A stretch of 64,000 nt of DNA from Druceiella hillmani (GCA_039881145.1 JAYKKI010000066.1:13296001-13360000), one strand, 5' to 3'. Shown: positions 37,343 through 49,560, numbered from the stretch's first letter. Translations and numbers: made by a program. The notes: generated by a model not told the origin, from the sequence alone.

Positions 37343-37910
37343 GGTTCTTCTATTCCTTGTCCATGCGTGCTATCACGAGAGCCGAGCCTTTTTAAACTTA
37401 AGGATTTGCAAACAAAGCAAAGTGCAATAATCATTACTTTCCTAATAAAATAGGTTATTCTTCCAAAGAAAAACAAAACTCGTTATGACGTTTCTTTCCT
37501 TTGTATATATTCGAAATTAATTAATTATTTATGATAAGATTGAGAAGTGATTAATTTTAGTATCAATATAACGCTAGAATAACTATGGTAAAGATTTTTT
37601 AAAATAGTAACACATGCACATATTTGACCAGAAAACCTGTCAAGTAAGAGTAAAATTACATTATGAGGGTTCTGTACAAAGAGTTTCCATACATAAACAA
37701 TTATAAACACTTAACAGCATATAGTAAAACATAAAAATTTTAAAAAGTTTTGTGTAGTTTGGCCTTTTCCACGGAAATATCCATATATCAATATCTTTGA
37801 GTGTAAGCTATTGAAAGATGTACAGGATAATATGTTTTTTTTACTATGCCAAATTTCAAATTTCTATGTCAAGTGGTTTTTGAGAATAACGACCACATGG
37901 GCAAAAGCGT
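36850..37910. other. Unassigned DNA with a (TA)n tract
   Basis: A TA microsatellite occupies 37,301-37,336. From about 37,740 the sequence may be part of the same mobile element as the 384 bp repeat, because it runs without a visible border into the hairpin at 37,923. Confidence 0.4.
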
Positions 37911-37911
37911 G

Positions 37912-38295
37912 AATAATTTTATAAGGGTTCTATTTTTCTTTTTGGGGAAAGAACCCTAAAAAGAGTAATAAAGAATAAATAAGTTACAATCTTGCCAATT
38001 GTGCATTTTTTCTGGTTGTACGAAACCGTTTTCTTGAATATCCAATTGTGCGGACATCTAAAATAAACAGGAAAAATTAGCTGTAACTAACAAGGTCCCA
38101 ACATTATTAATTACGTCTGGTTATGTAATTAAGCAAACACATATATGTGTATATAGTTTATTACTTAAGCATCATTTAACTGATAAATATAAAGTTTACA
38201 TTGATAGACATTATGAAATAAAGTATTTGATTACGAATGGTCAATCCATCTATAATTATACTAACAGTGTAACCGATATCACGAATATTTTTGTT
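37912..38295. repeat. 384 bp near-identical direct repeat, copy 2
   Basis: Second copy of the 34,462-34,845 sequence, offset 3,450 bases, same orientation, one mismatch found. Flanks on both sides are unrelated to those of copy 1. Confidence 0.95.
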
Positions 38296-38299
38296 CAGA

Positions 38300-38660
38300 G
38301 CGGCCGGTACACAAAATCGAACACGAATGCATCTCAGCGTATTGTGACTAGAGGTTGTCGTTAACATAATATTTATATGGACGATTGATACTATATTTTC
38401 ATTGACTAAATATTTTTATTTTCCTCTCTCTTACTGTTGTGCCAATCCAAATTGTTTTTTCGACAAAATAAAGAAGAGATGAGCAGTTTACTGCTTTTTT
38501 TCACATTTCAAATTAAAGTACAATTGGTACTTTGAAATTAATCACCTAAACTTACCCCTTTTTGGCAATTTTGGCGAGGAATGAGTTGCACAAAGCTAAT
38601 TTTTATGAAACAAATGTTTAAAAACAATGTAATTGTTAATTAAAAAGTAATCCCATTCAA
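38300..38660. other. Unassigned DNA between the 384 bp repeat and the jockey element
   Basis: AT-rich; no motif seen. Confidence 0.4.
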
Positions 38661-38670
38661 ATATAAATAA

Positions 38671-40947
38671 CCTTAGTGTTGTCTCGCCTGGGTAACCCAC
38701 TTACTGGCCCACTGATAGAAGAAAAATACCAGATGTGATAGATTTCTTCATAACCAAAGGATTCCCTAGCTGCTTTATCACAAGTAGAACTAGCCTAGAT
38801 TGTAGAAATGACCCTCAAAAGGTCCATCACATTAGCTCCAAAACCATGTAAGCTGCACACACGCAAAACTGACTGGGATCTCTTTAGGCAATTAATGGCT
38901 CAATGCCTGGACGAGTCACTACCTATGAAAACAGAAAAGCACATAATGGAAGCTGTTGAACACCTCAACTATTGTGTACAAAGGTCTGCCTGGGCTGCTA
39001 CCCCAACACTTGCAGACACAAACCGTAAACTCTAATGTCCTCCGTCTATTCGTGAACTCCTGACTGAAAAACGTAGTGCTAGAAAAAAATGACAACAGTC
39101 TCGACATGCATCAGATAAAAAACATCTAAACTACTTGCAATCTAAGCTAAAATCAGCACTTAGCGATAACAAGAACGAAGGCATACAATCCTTCTTAAAA
39201 AGTCTAGACGTGACATCGGCTACTGATTACTCACTGTGGAAAGTCACAAAAAATATGAAACGTCCAGTCTTCAACCAACCCTCTCTACGCAAAGAAAACA
39301 ATGAATGGGCAGCCAGCGAAGCGGAAAAAGCAGTTACATTCGCCGAACACTTAAAACGCGTCTTTGTACCAAACCCCAAAATAAATTCCCCAAAACGCAA
39401 GAAGTGTCAACTTTTCTGAATCAATGCCACCAACTCGATCCCCCTATTTCGAATTTCACTAAGAGAGAAATAAAAGCTGTTATTGATACACTTGATATCA
39501 ACAAGGCACCTGGCTATGACCTAATAACTGCCAAAATTCTAAGAGAGCTCCCAGAGGAAGGAATTTCATTCCTAACAATCCTGTACAATGCAATCGTACC
39601 TACGTGTTCGATTCCTCCCCAGTGGAAAGTGGCTCAAATAATAATGGTCCTCAAGCCTGGCAAAAATGCTGTTGATGTGAAATCTTACAGACCTATTAGC
39701 TTGCTACCAATTACTTCCAAGGTTATGGAAATTTTATTTCTGTGAAGATTAATGCCACATATCTATGATAATAATCTACTGCCTGATCACCAGTTTGGCT
39801 TTCGTCAGAGACATGGAACCATTGAGCAGGTCCATCGATTGCTCAAAAATATCCATAATGCCTTTGAGTCAAACCAATATAGTTCTGCATCTTTCTTGGA
39901 CATATCCCAGGCATTTGATCAGGTATGGCACGAGAGACTGCTGTTTAAAATTAAAAAGAACCTACCCATAAATTACTACAACTTCATCAGATCATATCTA
40001 CACAACAGACACTTCTACGTTAAACAGGGAACTGAAACTACGTCTCTCTATCCGATCCAAGCAGGAGTTCCCCAGGGAAGGGTTATGGGCCCAATACTGT
40101 ACCTGTTTTACACAGCTGACCTCCCAGTCACAGAAGGTGTTGTTATGGGCACTTTTGCTGATGACACAGCAATTCTCGCAGCAGACCACCGACCAGACAT
40201 AGCATCACAAAAACTCCAAACAAGCCTTGATCAAATATCACAGTGGCTGCAAGATTGGCGAATCAAAGTTAACGAAATCAAATCAATACAAGTTACTTTT
40301 ACTACGAAACGAGATACGTGTCCAGCAGTAAACCTAAATGGAGTACAGTTACCGCAAGCCGATTACGCGAAATACCTTGGCGTGTATCTCGACAGACGTC
40401 TGACATGGTCCAAACACATCCTGACCAAACTGTGTGCAGCGGGCCAAAAAGTGTGAAACATGTACTGGCTCCTTAACAAAAACTCTCAATTGTCGCTCGA
40501 AAATAAACTATTAATTTATAAATGCACGATCAAGCCTATATGGACTTATGGCCTACAACTGTGGGGAACCGCGGCAAAATCAAATATTGAAATACTACAA
40601 AGGTTTCAATCAAAAACGCTTAGAATGATAGCTGGTGCACCCTGGTATGTCACTAACAACAGACTCCATTTGGAGCTTGGCATAAAATTGGTCCAAGAAG
40701 AAATCTCAGAGATGATACAGACATACAGAGACCGAATCGCTAATCATCCCAATCCACTGGCTATAAACCTGATGAACCCAATAATGGCACCCAGAAGGCT
40801 TAAGAAAAAACTTCCCCAAGACCTTATATAGGGGCAAAATGAAATGAGTTCAAAAGGACGAACTCAGTACAAGACATGCTAACATATGCACAAATTGCTG
40901 AATGTCTCAAATGACAGATTGCAATAATAAAATTTAAAAAAAAATAT
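38671..40947 (+). mobile_element. 5'-truncated jockey-clade non-LTR retrotransposon
   Basis: Contains the ORF2 relic described separately, a 3' untranslated region after TAG at about 40,831 and an A-rich tail at 40,935-40,947. The ten bases atataaataa occur immediately left (38,661-38,670) and right (40,948-40,957) and are a probable target-site duplication, although their low complexity weakens this. Truncation falls within the endonuclease domain. Confidence 0.75.
38695..40831 (+). pseudogene. Jockey ORF2: endonuclease C-terminus and reverse transcriptase, several frame breaks
   Basis: Encodes the enzyme that nicks target DNA and copies element RNA. It starts within the endonuclease ('YWPTDRRKIPDVIDFFITKG', about 38,697), then a linker ('TDWDLFRQLM', 'DYSLWKVTKNMKRP'), then RT: 'DINKAPGYDLITAKIL' (39,490), 'PPQWKVAQIIMVLKPGK' (39,620), 'YRPISLLPITSKVMEIL' (39,690), 'HQFGFRQRHGTIEQVHR' (39,790), 'FLDISQAFDQVW' (39,895), 'AGVPQGRVMGPILYLFYTAD' (40,060) and catalytic 'GTFADDTAI' (40,150). 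A thumb/C-terminal part runs to 40,831. Breaks: shift near 38,810, stops near 39,033 and 39,088, shift near 39,400, stops at about 39,743 and 40,454. RT motifs are well preserved, so it is the youngest jockey copy here, though not functional. Confidence 0.92.
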
Positions 40948-40959
40948 ATATAAATAAAG

Positions 40960-42590
40960 TTTCCATCTATTTTTTCACATTCAAATGATTATATTACATA
41001 TTCCCAGAGTTTGGAGAAAACATGGTCAAAATGGTGGTTTTTCATCAAAAACGTAAATACGCCCTTAAAGTATAAATAAAGGGAGATGTCTTGCATAGAG
41101 CTGAAATTGACGTATGTTTTAATAATGATAAAAATATAATAAAAACTACCTTTTCACTCAACTATTGAAATATAAACAGTCTATAAAAATAAATTGTTAA
41201 ATACATAATATTATACGGAAAACAAATTTAATATCGTAACTTTAGATAAATTAGAGGGTAAAAATATATTTTAACTCCATTTCATTATAAAATTATACCC
41301 AATGCGGGGTATCAGAACTTTACTCCGTTCATGTAAACCCGAAATTGGACAGAAATGTGATACGTATTTAATAAATCAGTTACAGCTTAAATAAATATAT
41401 AAATAACTACCCCAGTCAAAGTTTTGCTCAGCTTCAATTCGAATATATTAATACCCTAAGGTTTTTCAGGTGAATATGTTTGTTTGTACATGTACAGAAG
41501 TATGTTTAAATGACGTATGTTAATTCGACTAAACTTGTGTTTGTATATGATTTATTTTTCTATCACAAGTTTTATAAGTCCATGTCATTATATTTATAAA
41601 GCAGTCTTAAATTGTATCTATAGTCTAAATGGGCTTATACATTTTAGTTCATAACGTCTCTTTGAATTGAAAGTGTCATAATTCAATATAATTGAAATCA
41701 AAGACAAAAATAAATTTAATATGTAAATGAGGGGAATACACATTTCAATGCGAATTTTTGGGAATTGAATCTAGGTAGATACTATCATCACAGCTGTGAA
41801 TGTAAAATATAAATTTAAATACGGGGTTATTAAATTGACCAATTGTTTTGAAAATTGTCTTAATTAATTTTAACATATAAACTTACTTGAAAAAAAAAAT
41901 TAAAGCTTAATACCAACTAAAGATGAGCATCGATACAACGTACTTGTCTAAAGATGATTGCCAAGTTAGTGATCAGTATATTCAAGTACCTACACGAACT
42001 GAATCCGAAATCGACAACCTGATACAAATAGGTAGCAATAGTCATGAACTTTTTTTCTGTATTAATTTATTGACACAGTTTTCTTTTATTATCTAAACTT
42101 TGATTGAGCTATAAATTTACTTCACCTTCTGCTATAGCTGTCACGTTACATAAAGGGAGCTAATGATATTAATTTGAAAATATAATATCGAGTCTCATAG
42201 TCTCACAGTTATCAATATAGTTATATTTCAATTTTCTGTGGTTTTAAAAATTCCGATGGCTATTATACCGGGAATATATATGAAAACCTAAAATACTGTT
42301 TGTCCACATTCTTTCCTGACAATAACTCTGACTACGGTATATTTTTTTATATGTAATAGTGTGAATCAGGATTGATTCCAGCATACCTTTCCTGAGTAGT
42401 TTGAGTACTGAAATATGCAATTTAAAAATAGATAGCACTGTTGAAAAATAGATTTGACAAAAATTCCAAGCGTGAAAACTATTGAGAACAACATTATAAA
42501 AGTTATATGAGGATTAAGGCCATTGCAGTCTTTAAATATTGTCCATAGGAGAATTACTTCCATATAATCTTAAAAGTAGGGAAACTGAAA
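40960..42590. other. AT-rich DNA, no gene recognised
   Basis: No exon, repeat or transposon motif I could support. Confidence 0.45.
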
Positions 42591-42599
42591 ATCGTTCAG

Positions 42600-43230
42600 A
42601 AGAGTTGAGGGAAATCCAAAGTTTTATAGGCCTATTACGCTCCTTCCAATATTTGGGAAGTTGCTTCAGGAAGTAATGACGGGATGTTTATTGACAAAAC
42701 TGTGTCGTTCACCTGAGACCTCCAACACCTTGTTTCCAACTTGAAGCGGCCACAACAGAATATTTTTTATAGGTTTTCTTAGACATATGTGGCACGTATG
42801 ATAATGTCTGGTGGCTGACCAAATTAACTTTATAGGAATATCGGTATCAGTACACCTACATTGGGGAATAAGTAATTATTTATATGATCGAGTTACCCTT
42901 CCACAGAACATAGATATTGAAATAAAGAAAATATTGACTAGGTCAGCCTTGTAGCCTCTGTCCTGTGTTCCGTTTTGGGTAACGTTATGAAGTTGCGATT
43001 AGATCTTTTGATGGGAGAAGGAGCATAGTGCATGGAAAAATACAGAAAAAGACCAATATAACCACTCGGCAAGACACTAGACGGAAGGCAAGCAGCTTAT
43101 AACAGTGACATTAGATTGGTGCATTGAGGATTCAAGCGAACTATATAGGTTGGCTAATAACCGGCACTATTTACTGAAGGAACTTCCCAAAGGCCGGAAG
43201 GAACGTAATGAGCCTGTAAAACATTGAATC
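42600..43230 (+). pseudogene. R1-like non-LTR reverse transcriptase fragment, heavily decayed
   Basis: Plus-strand segments follow RT order: 'RPITLLPIFGKLLQEVM' (about 42,630), 'FLDICGTYDNVWW' (about 42,780, the position of the fingers Asp motif AFDNVWW) and 'CPVFRFG-NVMKLRLDLLMGEG' (about 42,960). The last corresponds to the GCPQGSVLGPxLWNxxxxxLL signature of the R1 clade. The YADD motif cannot be recognised. Multiple shifts and stops. R1 elements usually target rDNA; no rRNA sequence flanks this fragment. Confidence 0.5.
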
Positions 43231-43277
43231 TTCCATTACCCATCAAAATGACCTTCAGTTTCCCCACTTTTCAGATC

Positions 43278-43402
<125 letters not shown>

Positions 43403-43413
43403 TAATATATTAC

Positions 43414-43455
43414 TTCATATCACCATATATACATATGTATGTATGGTGATATGAA
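43414..43455. other. 42 bp near-perfect palindrome
   Basis: Arms 43,414-43,427 and 43,442-43,455 (ttcatatcaccata and its inverse) pair perfectly over 14 bp, and the loop is itself nearly palindromic around catatg. Confidence 0.85.
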
Positions 43456-43461
43456 ATAAGG

Positions 43462-43835
43462 TCAAACTAACACACTTTTGCATTTATAATATTAAATAGG
43501 ATTTTAATATTAGTAAGGATAACATTTCCTGTAAGGAAAATAATCTATGCTATTCCCCGGCCCACCAACTGTGTAAAAAAATCATGTCTCTCTGTAGTTC
43601 CGTTGTGACGTGAAAGAAAGATTAGTATACGCGCTTTCGCATTTACAATATTATTTGGAACTGCAACATTAGGTAGGATAAGATTTCCCAGCGTAAAATA
43701 TAGCCTAAGTCATTTCCCGGCAACCCAATTTTCTTTGGGCAAAATCACATCGATAAGTTGTTGAGCTGTGTCGTTAAAAAAATATAAATAAACACACTTT
43801 TGAATTTATAATAATATAGGTGTGACTAACTTCAA
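43462..43835. repeat. Degenerate tandem repeat, unit about 160 bp, 2 to 3 copies
   Basis: Segments starting near 43,467, 43,626 and 43,788 share a 'cacttt(t/c)g(c/a)atttataatat' core. The first two also share 'aggataa(c/g)atttcc' and 'cattccccggc'-like ends (tattccccggc, catttcccggc). Similar tandem motifs occur in the 3' regions of RTE-type LINEs; this origin is an inference. Confidence 0.55.
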
Positions 43836-43839
43836 AGTT

Positions 43840-44465
43840 AAACTGTGTGATTTTCTTGTTTCTCTATACTGTATATATAACGTTTCAAAAAATTGCTCGG
43901 TTGCGACCTTGTTTCCTTATTCTCTCTGTGTACATTTTCAGTTCCAAAGAATTTTCCCATGATAAGATATCCTGTCGTTTCCTAAACCTCAGCTTCCGCA
44001 GAAAACTATGTCAATCCTTTGGATTACATTAGAATAATAAAACAATAGAATTGACCTGTCTGTACGTTGAAGATATTTATGAAAAAAATATTTAGGGTAA
44101 AGTCTCTTACTTTACCCTCACGAAAATATTGTTTTTTTAAATATGTACCTGTAAATCTCATTATTTGTCTATGAACAACGCTAGAGCAGATAAAAGAATT
44201 TCGATGAAATATATACTAGTGGATTCATTTGACTCTGAGCCTATGTTTAAGATAAGATATAGCCTATGTTTACAACCGTCGAACTAAAATACAAAATATG
44301 GAAATTTAAAGTTTCAATACAAATTAGTATAATTTGTATTTATAAAAATTGCTTTTATAATTTTTTTTTAGTTGGCATTACGTATATTAACCTTACAATT
44401 AATTCAATAATTCTTTCTAAAGTGGATAAAGCTGGTTAGAAAATAAATCGATAGTCGCTTTGTTT
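43840..44465. other. Unassigned DNA
   Basis: No supportable feature. Confidence 0.4.
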
Positions 44466-44474
44466 TATTTGCAG

Positions 44475-44769
44475 ATCATCAAGTTCAAAAATTTGCGACT
44501 CTTTCTATGGTACGTATGAACAAAAAATAGAAAGTATCCAAAGGTATAAAAGTATTTTAGTTTTTATTATTTAAAGTAAAATTATATTTTCTAACATTTT
44601 ATAGGTGATGCCGTATTATTTTAAAAATAGTCGAGAGTTACCTTTAAGACAGTATCCACGAATGAAAGCAACAAATGTTCTATTTGTCACCCCTAGGATA
44701 TTTCTTTATCGGGATAGTTTGTTACAATTCACTAAAAGTTTATTGTTATATTACAGCACATGGCCCTAA
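44475..44769 (+). other. Two candidate exons, possibly chemoreceptor
   Basis: 44,475-44,509 (acceptor ttatttgcag, donor gtacgt) and a segment from 44,605 (acceptor acattttatag) that stays open for 54 codons to TAA at 44,767. Joined in phase they give 'HQVQKFATLSM' then 'VMPYYFKNSRELPLRQYPRM'. The second resembles the region after transmembrane 3 of insect odorant receptors, which have a similar P-x-hydrophobic...R-x-LP-L...P pattern, but this is weak. The later part of the open stretch has no donor that I trust. Confidence 0.22.
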
Positions 44770-45309
44770 AATTACTAGATCCTTAACTGTAATATTTGTC
44801 ACTGGTACTCAATCAGTTATTTATATTAAATAAATACCAAGTTGTTTACTTCTAGACTACACGAATTTTGAAAAGAACAGAGGAAGCAGCATTAAAAAGT
44901 ATTATTGAATTCACTTTTTTGTGTTCTTACTAATGTAAAAATATGATAGTTAGTAGTTTTATTTTTACACTGCTTTTTCAATTTACAGACTGAAAGCAAT
45001 AAGATTTACAGTGCATGTCAAAAGGCGATAGAATAGTAGATATTAGTTAGTAGCCACAAGTTCTTGTTACCTCGATAAAACCATTTTTGGTATATAAAAT
45101 CATTGCACACAGACATTCTAGTTAGTTGGCCTGGTCAATGGAGAAAGCCCTAATTAATGTAATAATACTAATATTTTTATCGCTGTTTCAACGTAATTTT
45201 AATCATACACAATAAATAAAATTGGTTACCGTACAAATGTTGAACAATATTTATGTTTTAATTATAATGTAAGCGATCAAGATTGTGCTGTAAATTTTTT
45301 TTACACCAG

Positions 45310-46909
45310 ATACAGTATAGCTGCGCATATATTAGTGATTTTAAGACTAGTAAATATTCGTTCTCGAGTGGCGGGATTTTGCAAATACATACTTTTGGAA
45401 TATCTGGTGGTGAGTCTTACTTCCTTTTTTTGGGTTCCATAACCAAATGAAAAAAGAGAAACCTTAATTCGTTTGTAACTTCTGTCTATTTTTTAACTTA
45501 GCATCAGCATTTTACTTTTTTGATAAAAAATAAATGTTTTTTATTTGTTTTTCTCACAGAACCCATGTAGCACTGTATCCTAGAGGTCTTCCAAAATGTA
45601 ATGGTTACTAATCACGTAATCTCTGGTAATATTGAAAACAACAGCATCTCCTTCATGAGAAATAACTCTACAAACTATTTACATTGTGTTCCCCCACTAA
45701 CTTTTTCACCATGTACATAAAAAATTCAAAAAAGGAACTTTAATTAAGTACTTCAATTTAAAATATTTCAATCAACTCTCAATAATACCTAAATGAAAGT
45801 ATTATAGGTAACCGAGTTGTCTATCTTACACCTATAAAACATTTACTAATAATATAAACTACACAATCACTAATCAATTTTATAAATACAAAGCATGATT
45901 ATATAATTCAATATAATGGATATGACCATAATTTTACTTGTGTTAAAAAGAATAATTTGTGTTTAATAATGTCATTCAACTTCGAGATAAGTGATCTACG
46001 ATATATGCCTAGACAATGACGTGTCGTTTGTACCTGGCGACACGTGGACAGAGCATTCCAATTTAATCGTTGACCTCGTCTTACTCGACGTCGATCTTAT
46101 CTTTCATCAAAATATTAACCTGTCTAACATTTTGGATTGGCAATCGTAGAACAATTGTATTTCTGTAAATAATCTGACGTAGACATTTATATTTTATTAG
46201 TCAATCAGATGTAAATTAAACAATGCAAATTTCTAGTATGTAAGAATATACTAGCGTTCGTTACTACATAATATATAGCTGTGATGCAATATATTATGTA
46301 GTAACGAAGTCTAAATATTTTATAGGCAGGAGGATAAAGACATCCATTGTTTTCCAATTGCAGCAAGTTGACGATAATTTGTAGCAACTTTTTCCAATTC
46401 GTAAAAGACTGCAACTGGAAACACGGCTCGCTGCTTACATTATAATATATTTGGTATCTTTTTTCGCATAATTAGACATCATAGTTATTAGTAGTAGCTA
46501 CATATTATCTTGTGAAATATTTATTTGACAGTAGTAAACAAGGTTATTATGGAAATATGTTAATTTCTCTATGTTATTTTCACATTACTTCGGGTGAGAT
46601 AAAAAAATATTTATCCCTCTATGCTCCAAAAAATAATCACCCGTTGCCATAAGTCTTAACTTATTTCAATGGATTCTTTAATCTAATAAAAATAACAAGC
46701 ACTTACCATTTTTTTATAAAAAATTAAAAGCATTAAATATTACCTTCTTTTCACAGCTGATGAGTTACCCTAAGAGCAGTCCGCTTAATATTCTCTCTGT
46801 TATTATAGATTTTTTCAAAATTGTAATTTGTGTAGCTAAGATGGCACAGCGTTCCAGGAGGTCTTTTAGTCTAGCCAGGATTCTGAGAGTAATTTTTAAG
46901 AGCCCATAA
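45310..46909 (+). other. Candidate receptor-like exons on the plus strand
   Basis: An exon at 45,310-45,409 (acceptor tttttacaccag, donor gtgagt) is open in two frames; one reads 'YSIAAHILVILRLVNIRS', a hydrophobic then basic pattern. A second open segment, 46,757-46,909, follows the acceptor ttcttttcacag, has a possible donor at 46,889 and contains 'IIDFFKIVICVAKMAQRSRR' followed by 'SFSLARIL'. This parallels the order seen in the second exon of the 29.0-29.8 kb receptor candidate (hydrophobic helix, charged stretch, S/T-x-A/T-R-x-L). The two exons join in phase, but no start, end or transcript evidence exists. Confidence 0.25.
46257..46308. other. Perfect 20 bp hairpin
   Basis: Arms 46,257-46,276 and 46,289-46,308 are exact reverse complements around a 12-base loop (agctgtgatgca). 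The perfect pairing suggests a young foldback or MITE core. It lies inside the possible intron between the exons at 45.3 and 46.8 kb. Confidence 0.9.
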
Positions 46910-47439
46910 AAAAGAAATAAATATTGATAGTACTGTAAAAAATGTTCTATGGTGATTTAGTCTACATATGATATTTCAGTTATTTATTCAATAACAGCAT
47001 ATACATTTAAAGCCTACTTTTAAAATAAAGAGTGAATTTTATATTTCTGGCTAAATGCTTTCCGGTAATATATAAATAATAAAAATTTCAGATGGGATAT
47101 AAATTTCCTTAGCCAATAGAATAAACTAATCTTGATAGTTTCAAAAATGTATATTCTTTGATGATGATATACTTAGAGTATATACTTTGACATGTTTTTG
47201 TGAGTGGATTCTGAGAAATGGATTACCTTTTGTGCAATTGTACACTACAAAGAACTTAATCTTGCAAATATTTCTATATCTGTACATTCTACATCAAAAG
47301 TTTTAGTAAATTTGTTCATCTTTACTCAGAATTTTCATAAAGAATTGGTGGTAAAAATTAAGTGAAATTAACTTAAGAGCTGATTATTCCTCTGAAAAGT
47401 GAAGCGAATTTCCAAAGAATGATTAGGTCTAAATACTTT

Positions 47440-47640
47440 ACGTAGAAACAATTTTGCCGTTTATATAAAAGTAGGAAAGCTGAAAAATATGTTGCGATTT
47501 TAAATTTACTCCAGTATCACCTGACGCCAACCTTGTGAAAAGTATGTGATTGTTTACGAGGATAGCACTTGAGAGGAATATATGATATTCTGAAACAGAT
47601 TTTGTAGAATATTTGGAAATTGTGTTTGCAAATAAAACCA
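47440..47640 (-). pseudogene. Possible non-LTR retrotransposon linker fragment
   Basis: A 66-codon open stretch on the minus strand contains 'FANTISKYSTKSVSEYHI', resembling the FAxxFxxVF(S/x)... segment that lies between endonuclease and reverse transcriptase in CR1/jockey-like LINEs. No RT motif follows convincingly, so confidence is low. Confidence 0.25.
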
Positions 47641-47649
47641 TTAGTGTAA

Positions 47650-48580
47650 TGAAAGTTATACTTTAGGCATGGCAATGAGATGCAACTTGATTTCAAAAGG
47701 GAACCGTCCGATTGAGACTACGTCTTTGACTCCGCCTCAGGCAAATGATTCATGAATTGGGATCTTAGTTAAGATCAAATTTAACGAGAAGCTGCTGCTC
47801 TATATTCTTTTATTTAATCAATCACTCAACAAAACAAACACCTTAAAATACTTTACTCCATGTTTATGTGATTTTCCACATTATTTTTTTTAATTTATAT
47901 ATTATTCAGAATAAATTTATTGTTATAGTCCATGTGTTATTTCAAATTTTGAAAATGTAGAATCTTCAAAGAAATGAGAGTATATAACTATTATCTATGA
48001 TAATTTTTATGCATATTTCTAATACAATTGTTATATTACGATTGAAAATATTTTATGACACATTACCATCTGGTAATAATAAAAAATATAAATTAAATAA
48101 ATTTGTGTCAGCGTAAAATAACCTAATTTTTTTCCTTCAAGAAATTTAAAAAATTAGTTATCAATGCACTTGGTGGGACAATTTTGAATAAAGTATAGCA
48201 AAAATTATTTTTGGGTTTGATCTCAAAAATATAAGAAAGAAAGAAGAGAAGTTTTTTTCAATAGAAGATTGGTAAAGTTGAAAAAAGCAAATATTTTATT
48301 CCTTTTTTATTTTCAACATTCTCTCAATCATACTTACACGTTTCATTATCACAAAAACAATCCTCATAAAAAGACTTTGAATTAACAATAAAATTGATAT
48401 CTCTTTCTGTAAAATAATACTAACATCTATGTATATTCAAATTCTGGTAAAGGGTATTAGTCAGTTTGCTATAAGAAAATATGCTATTGAGGTCATTTTG
48501 ATGTCGAAACTTTCACAATAACTCATATATTTTCGAAACAGTAACAGCAAGTTTGCTACACTAAGTTGACAACTAATATA
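47650..48580. other. AT-rich DNA, no gene recognised
   Basis: Nothing supportable seen. Confidence 0.45.
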
Positions 48581-48585
48581 GCGAC

Positions 48586-49560
48586 ATGATATTGAAAAAT
48601 GCCATTTCTAGAGGTGTACCGCAGGGGTCAATCCTAGGGCCGCTACTATTCACTTTGTACACATCAGATATTTCGAGCAATTTAAAGCATGTAAAAACTC
48701 ATTTTTATGCTGATGATACACAGCTGTACAAATCTTTTCGTGTGGGAGATGAAGACAGAGTGTGTGAAAAAGTTAATGAAGATCTTATGAAAATCTGGAA
48801 TTGGTCGTGTAAACATGCCTTATTGTTAAACCCTTCCAAATCTTGTTTTCTAATTACGGGAAGTAGGGTTCAGGTAGCAAGATCAGGAAGACTGAAGCTC
48901 GCCATAAACGGGCAGTCCATTCCTATGTTGGAACACGCCAAAAATCTAGGCATTATAATGGACTCACAGCTGAGATTTCATGAACACATAACCACAAAAA
49001 TTAAATGTTGCTTTATGCGTCTCAAAACGCTATACAGATACCGTCCTTATCTCTCTGTTCCCATTAGGAAAATTCTAGTTGAAAGCCTCATTCTTCCTGT
49101 ACTCGATTATGGTGATATCGTATACGGCCCGCGTTTACTTTCAAAAACAGCCCAGTCAATCCAAAGAATACAAAATGCATGCGCGCGTTTTTGTTTCGGC
49201 ATCCCGCGGCGATCCCGTGTATCAACGTATTTAAATGAGCATGGAATGCTCCGAATGCACAATCGTCGCAGTTATCACACTCTTTGTTTTTTGCGTAGAC
49301 TTTTCACAGCAAAAGAGCCGAAATATCTCTACGACATATTAAACTGGTCCGGCAGTGCTCATAGCCACGTGACGCGCGCCAGAGACCGACTTCTCTTAGT
49401 CCCGGAACATCGCACAACCGGTTATCGGGGTAGTTTCAAATTTGCCGCAACTAAAATTTGGAATGACCTCCCTCCGCCCCTGAAAACTGCTGTATCCATG
49501 ACTACTTTTAAAAGGTCAATCCGTAAGTGGCTTTTGACCCAGCAAATGCAAACGGAATAA
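48586..49560 (+). pseudogene. CR1/L2-type reverse transcriptase, C-terminal 324 codons, uninterrupted
   Basis: The frame is open for 324 codons. It begins at 'RGVPQGSILGPLLFTLYTSD' (RT motif before the active site), continues with the catalytic 'HFYADDTQLY' (about 48,700) and 'LNPSKSCFLITGS', then 'AKNLGIIMDSQLRFHEHI' (the LGV motif), 'LPVLDYGDIVYGP', 'IQNACARFCFGIPR' and a basic C-terminus ending 'RKWLLTQQMQTE'. The Met used to open it is only the first after truncation. The lack of any stop or shift over nearly 1 kb suggests a recent insertion. It lacks the endonuclease and fingers regions, so it cannot act on its own. Confidence 0.9.

Noticed and set aside
34462..38295. The 384 bp direct repeats as LTRs of a retrotransposon
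   Set aside because: No TG...CA ends, no flanking duplication, no primer-binding or polypurine site, and the interior contains a MITE and a DNA-transposon relic rather than gag-pol.
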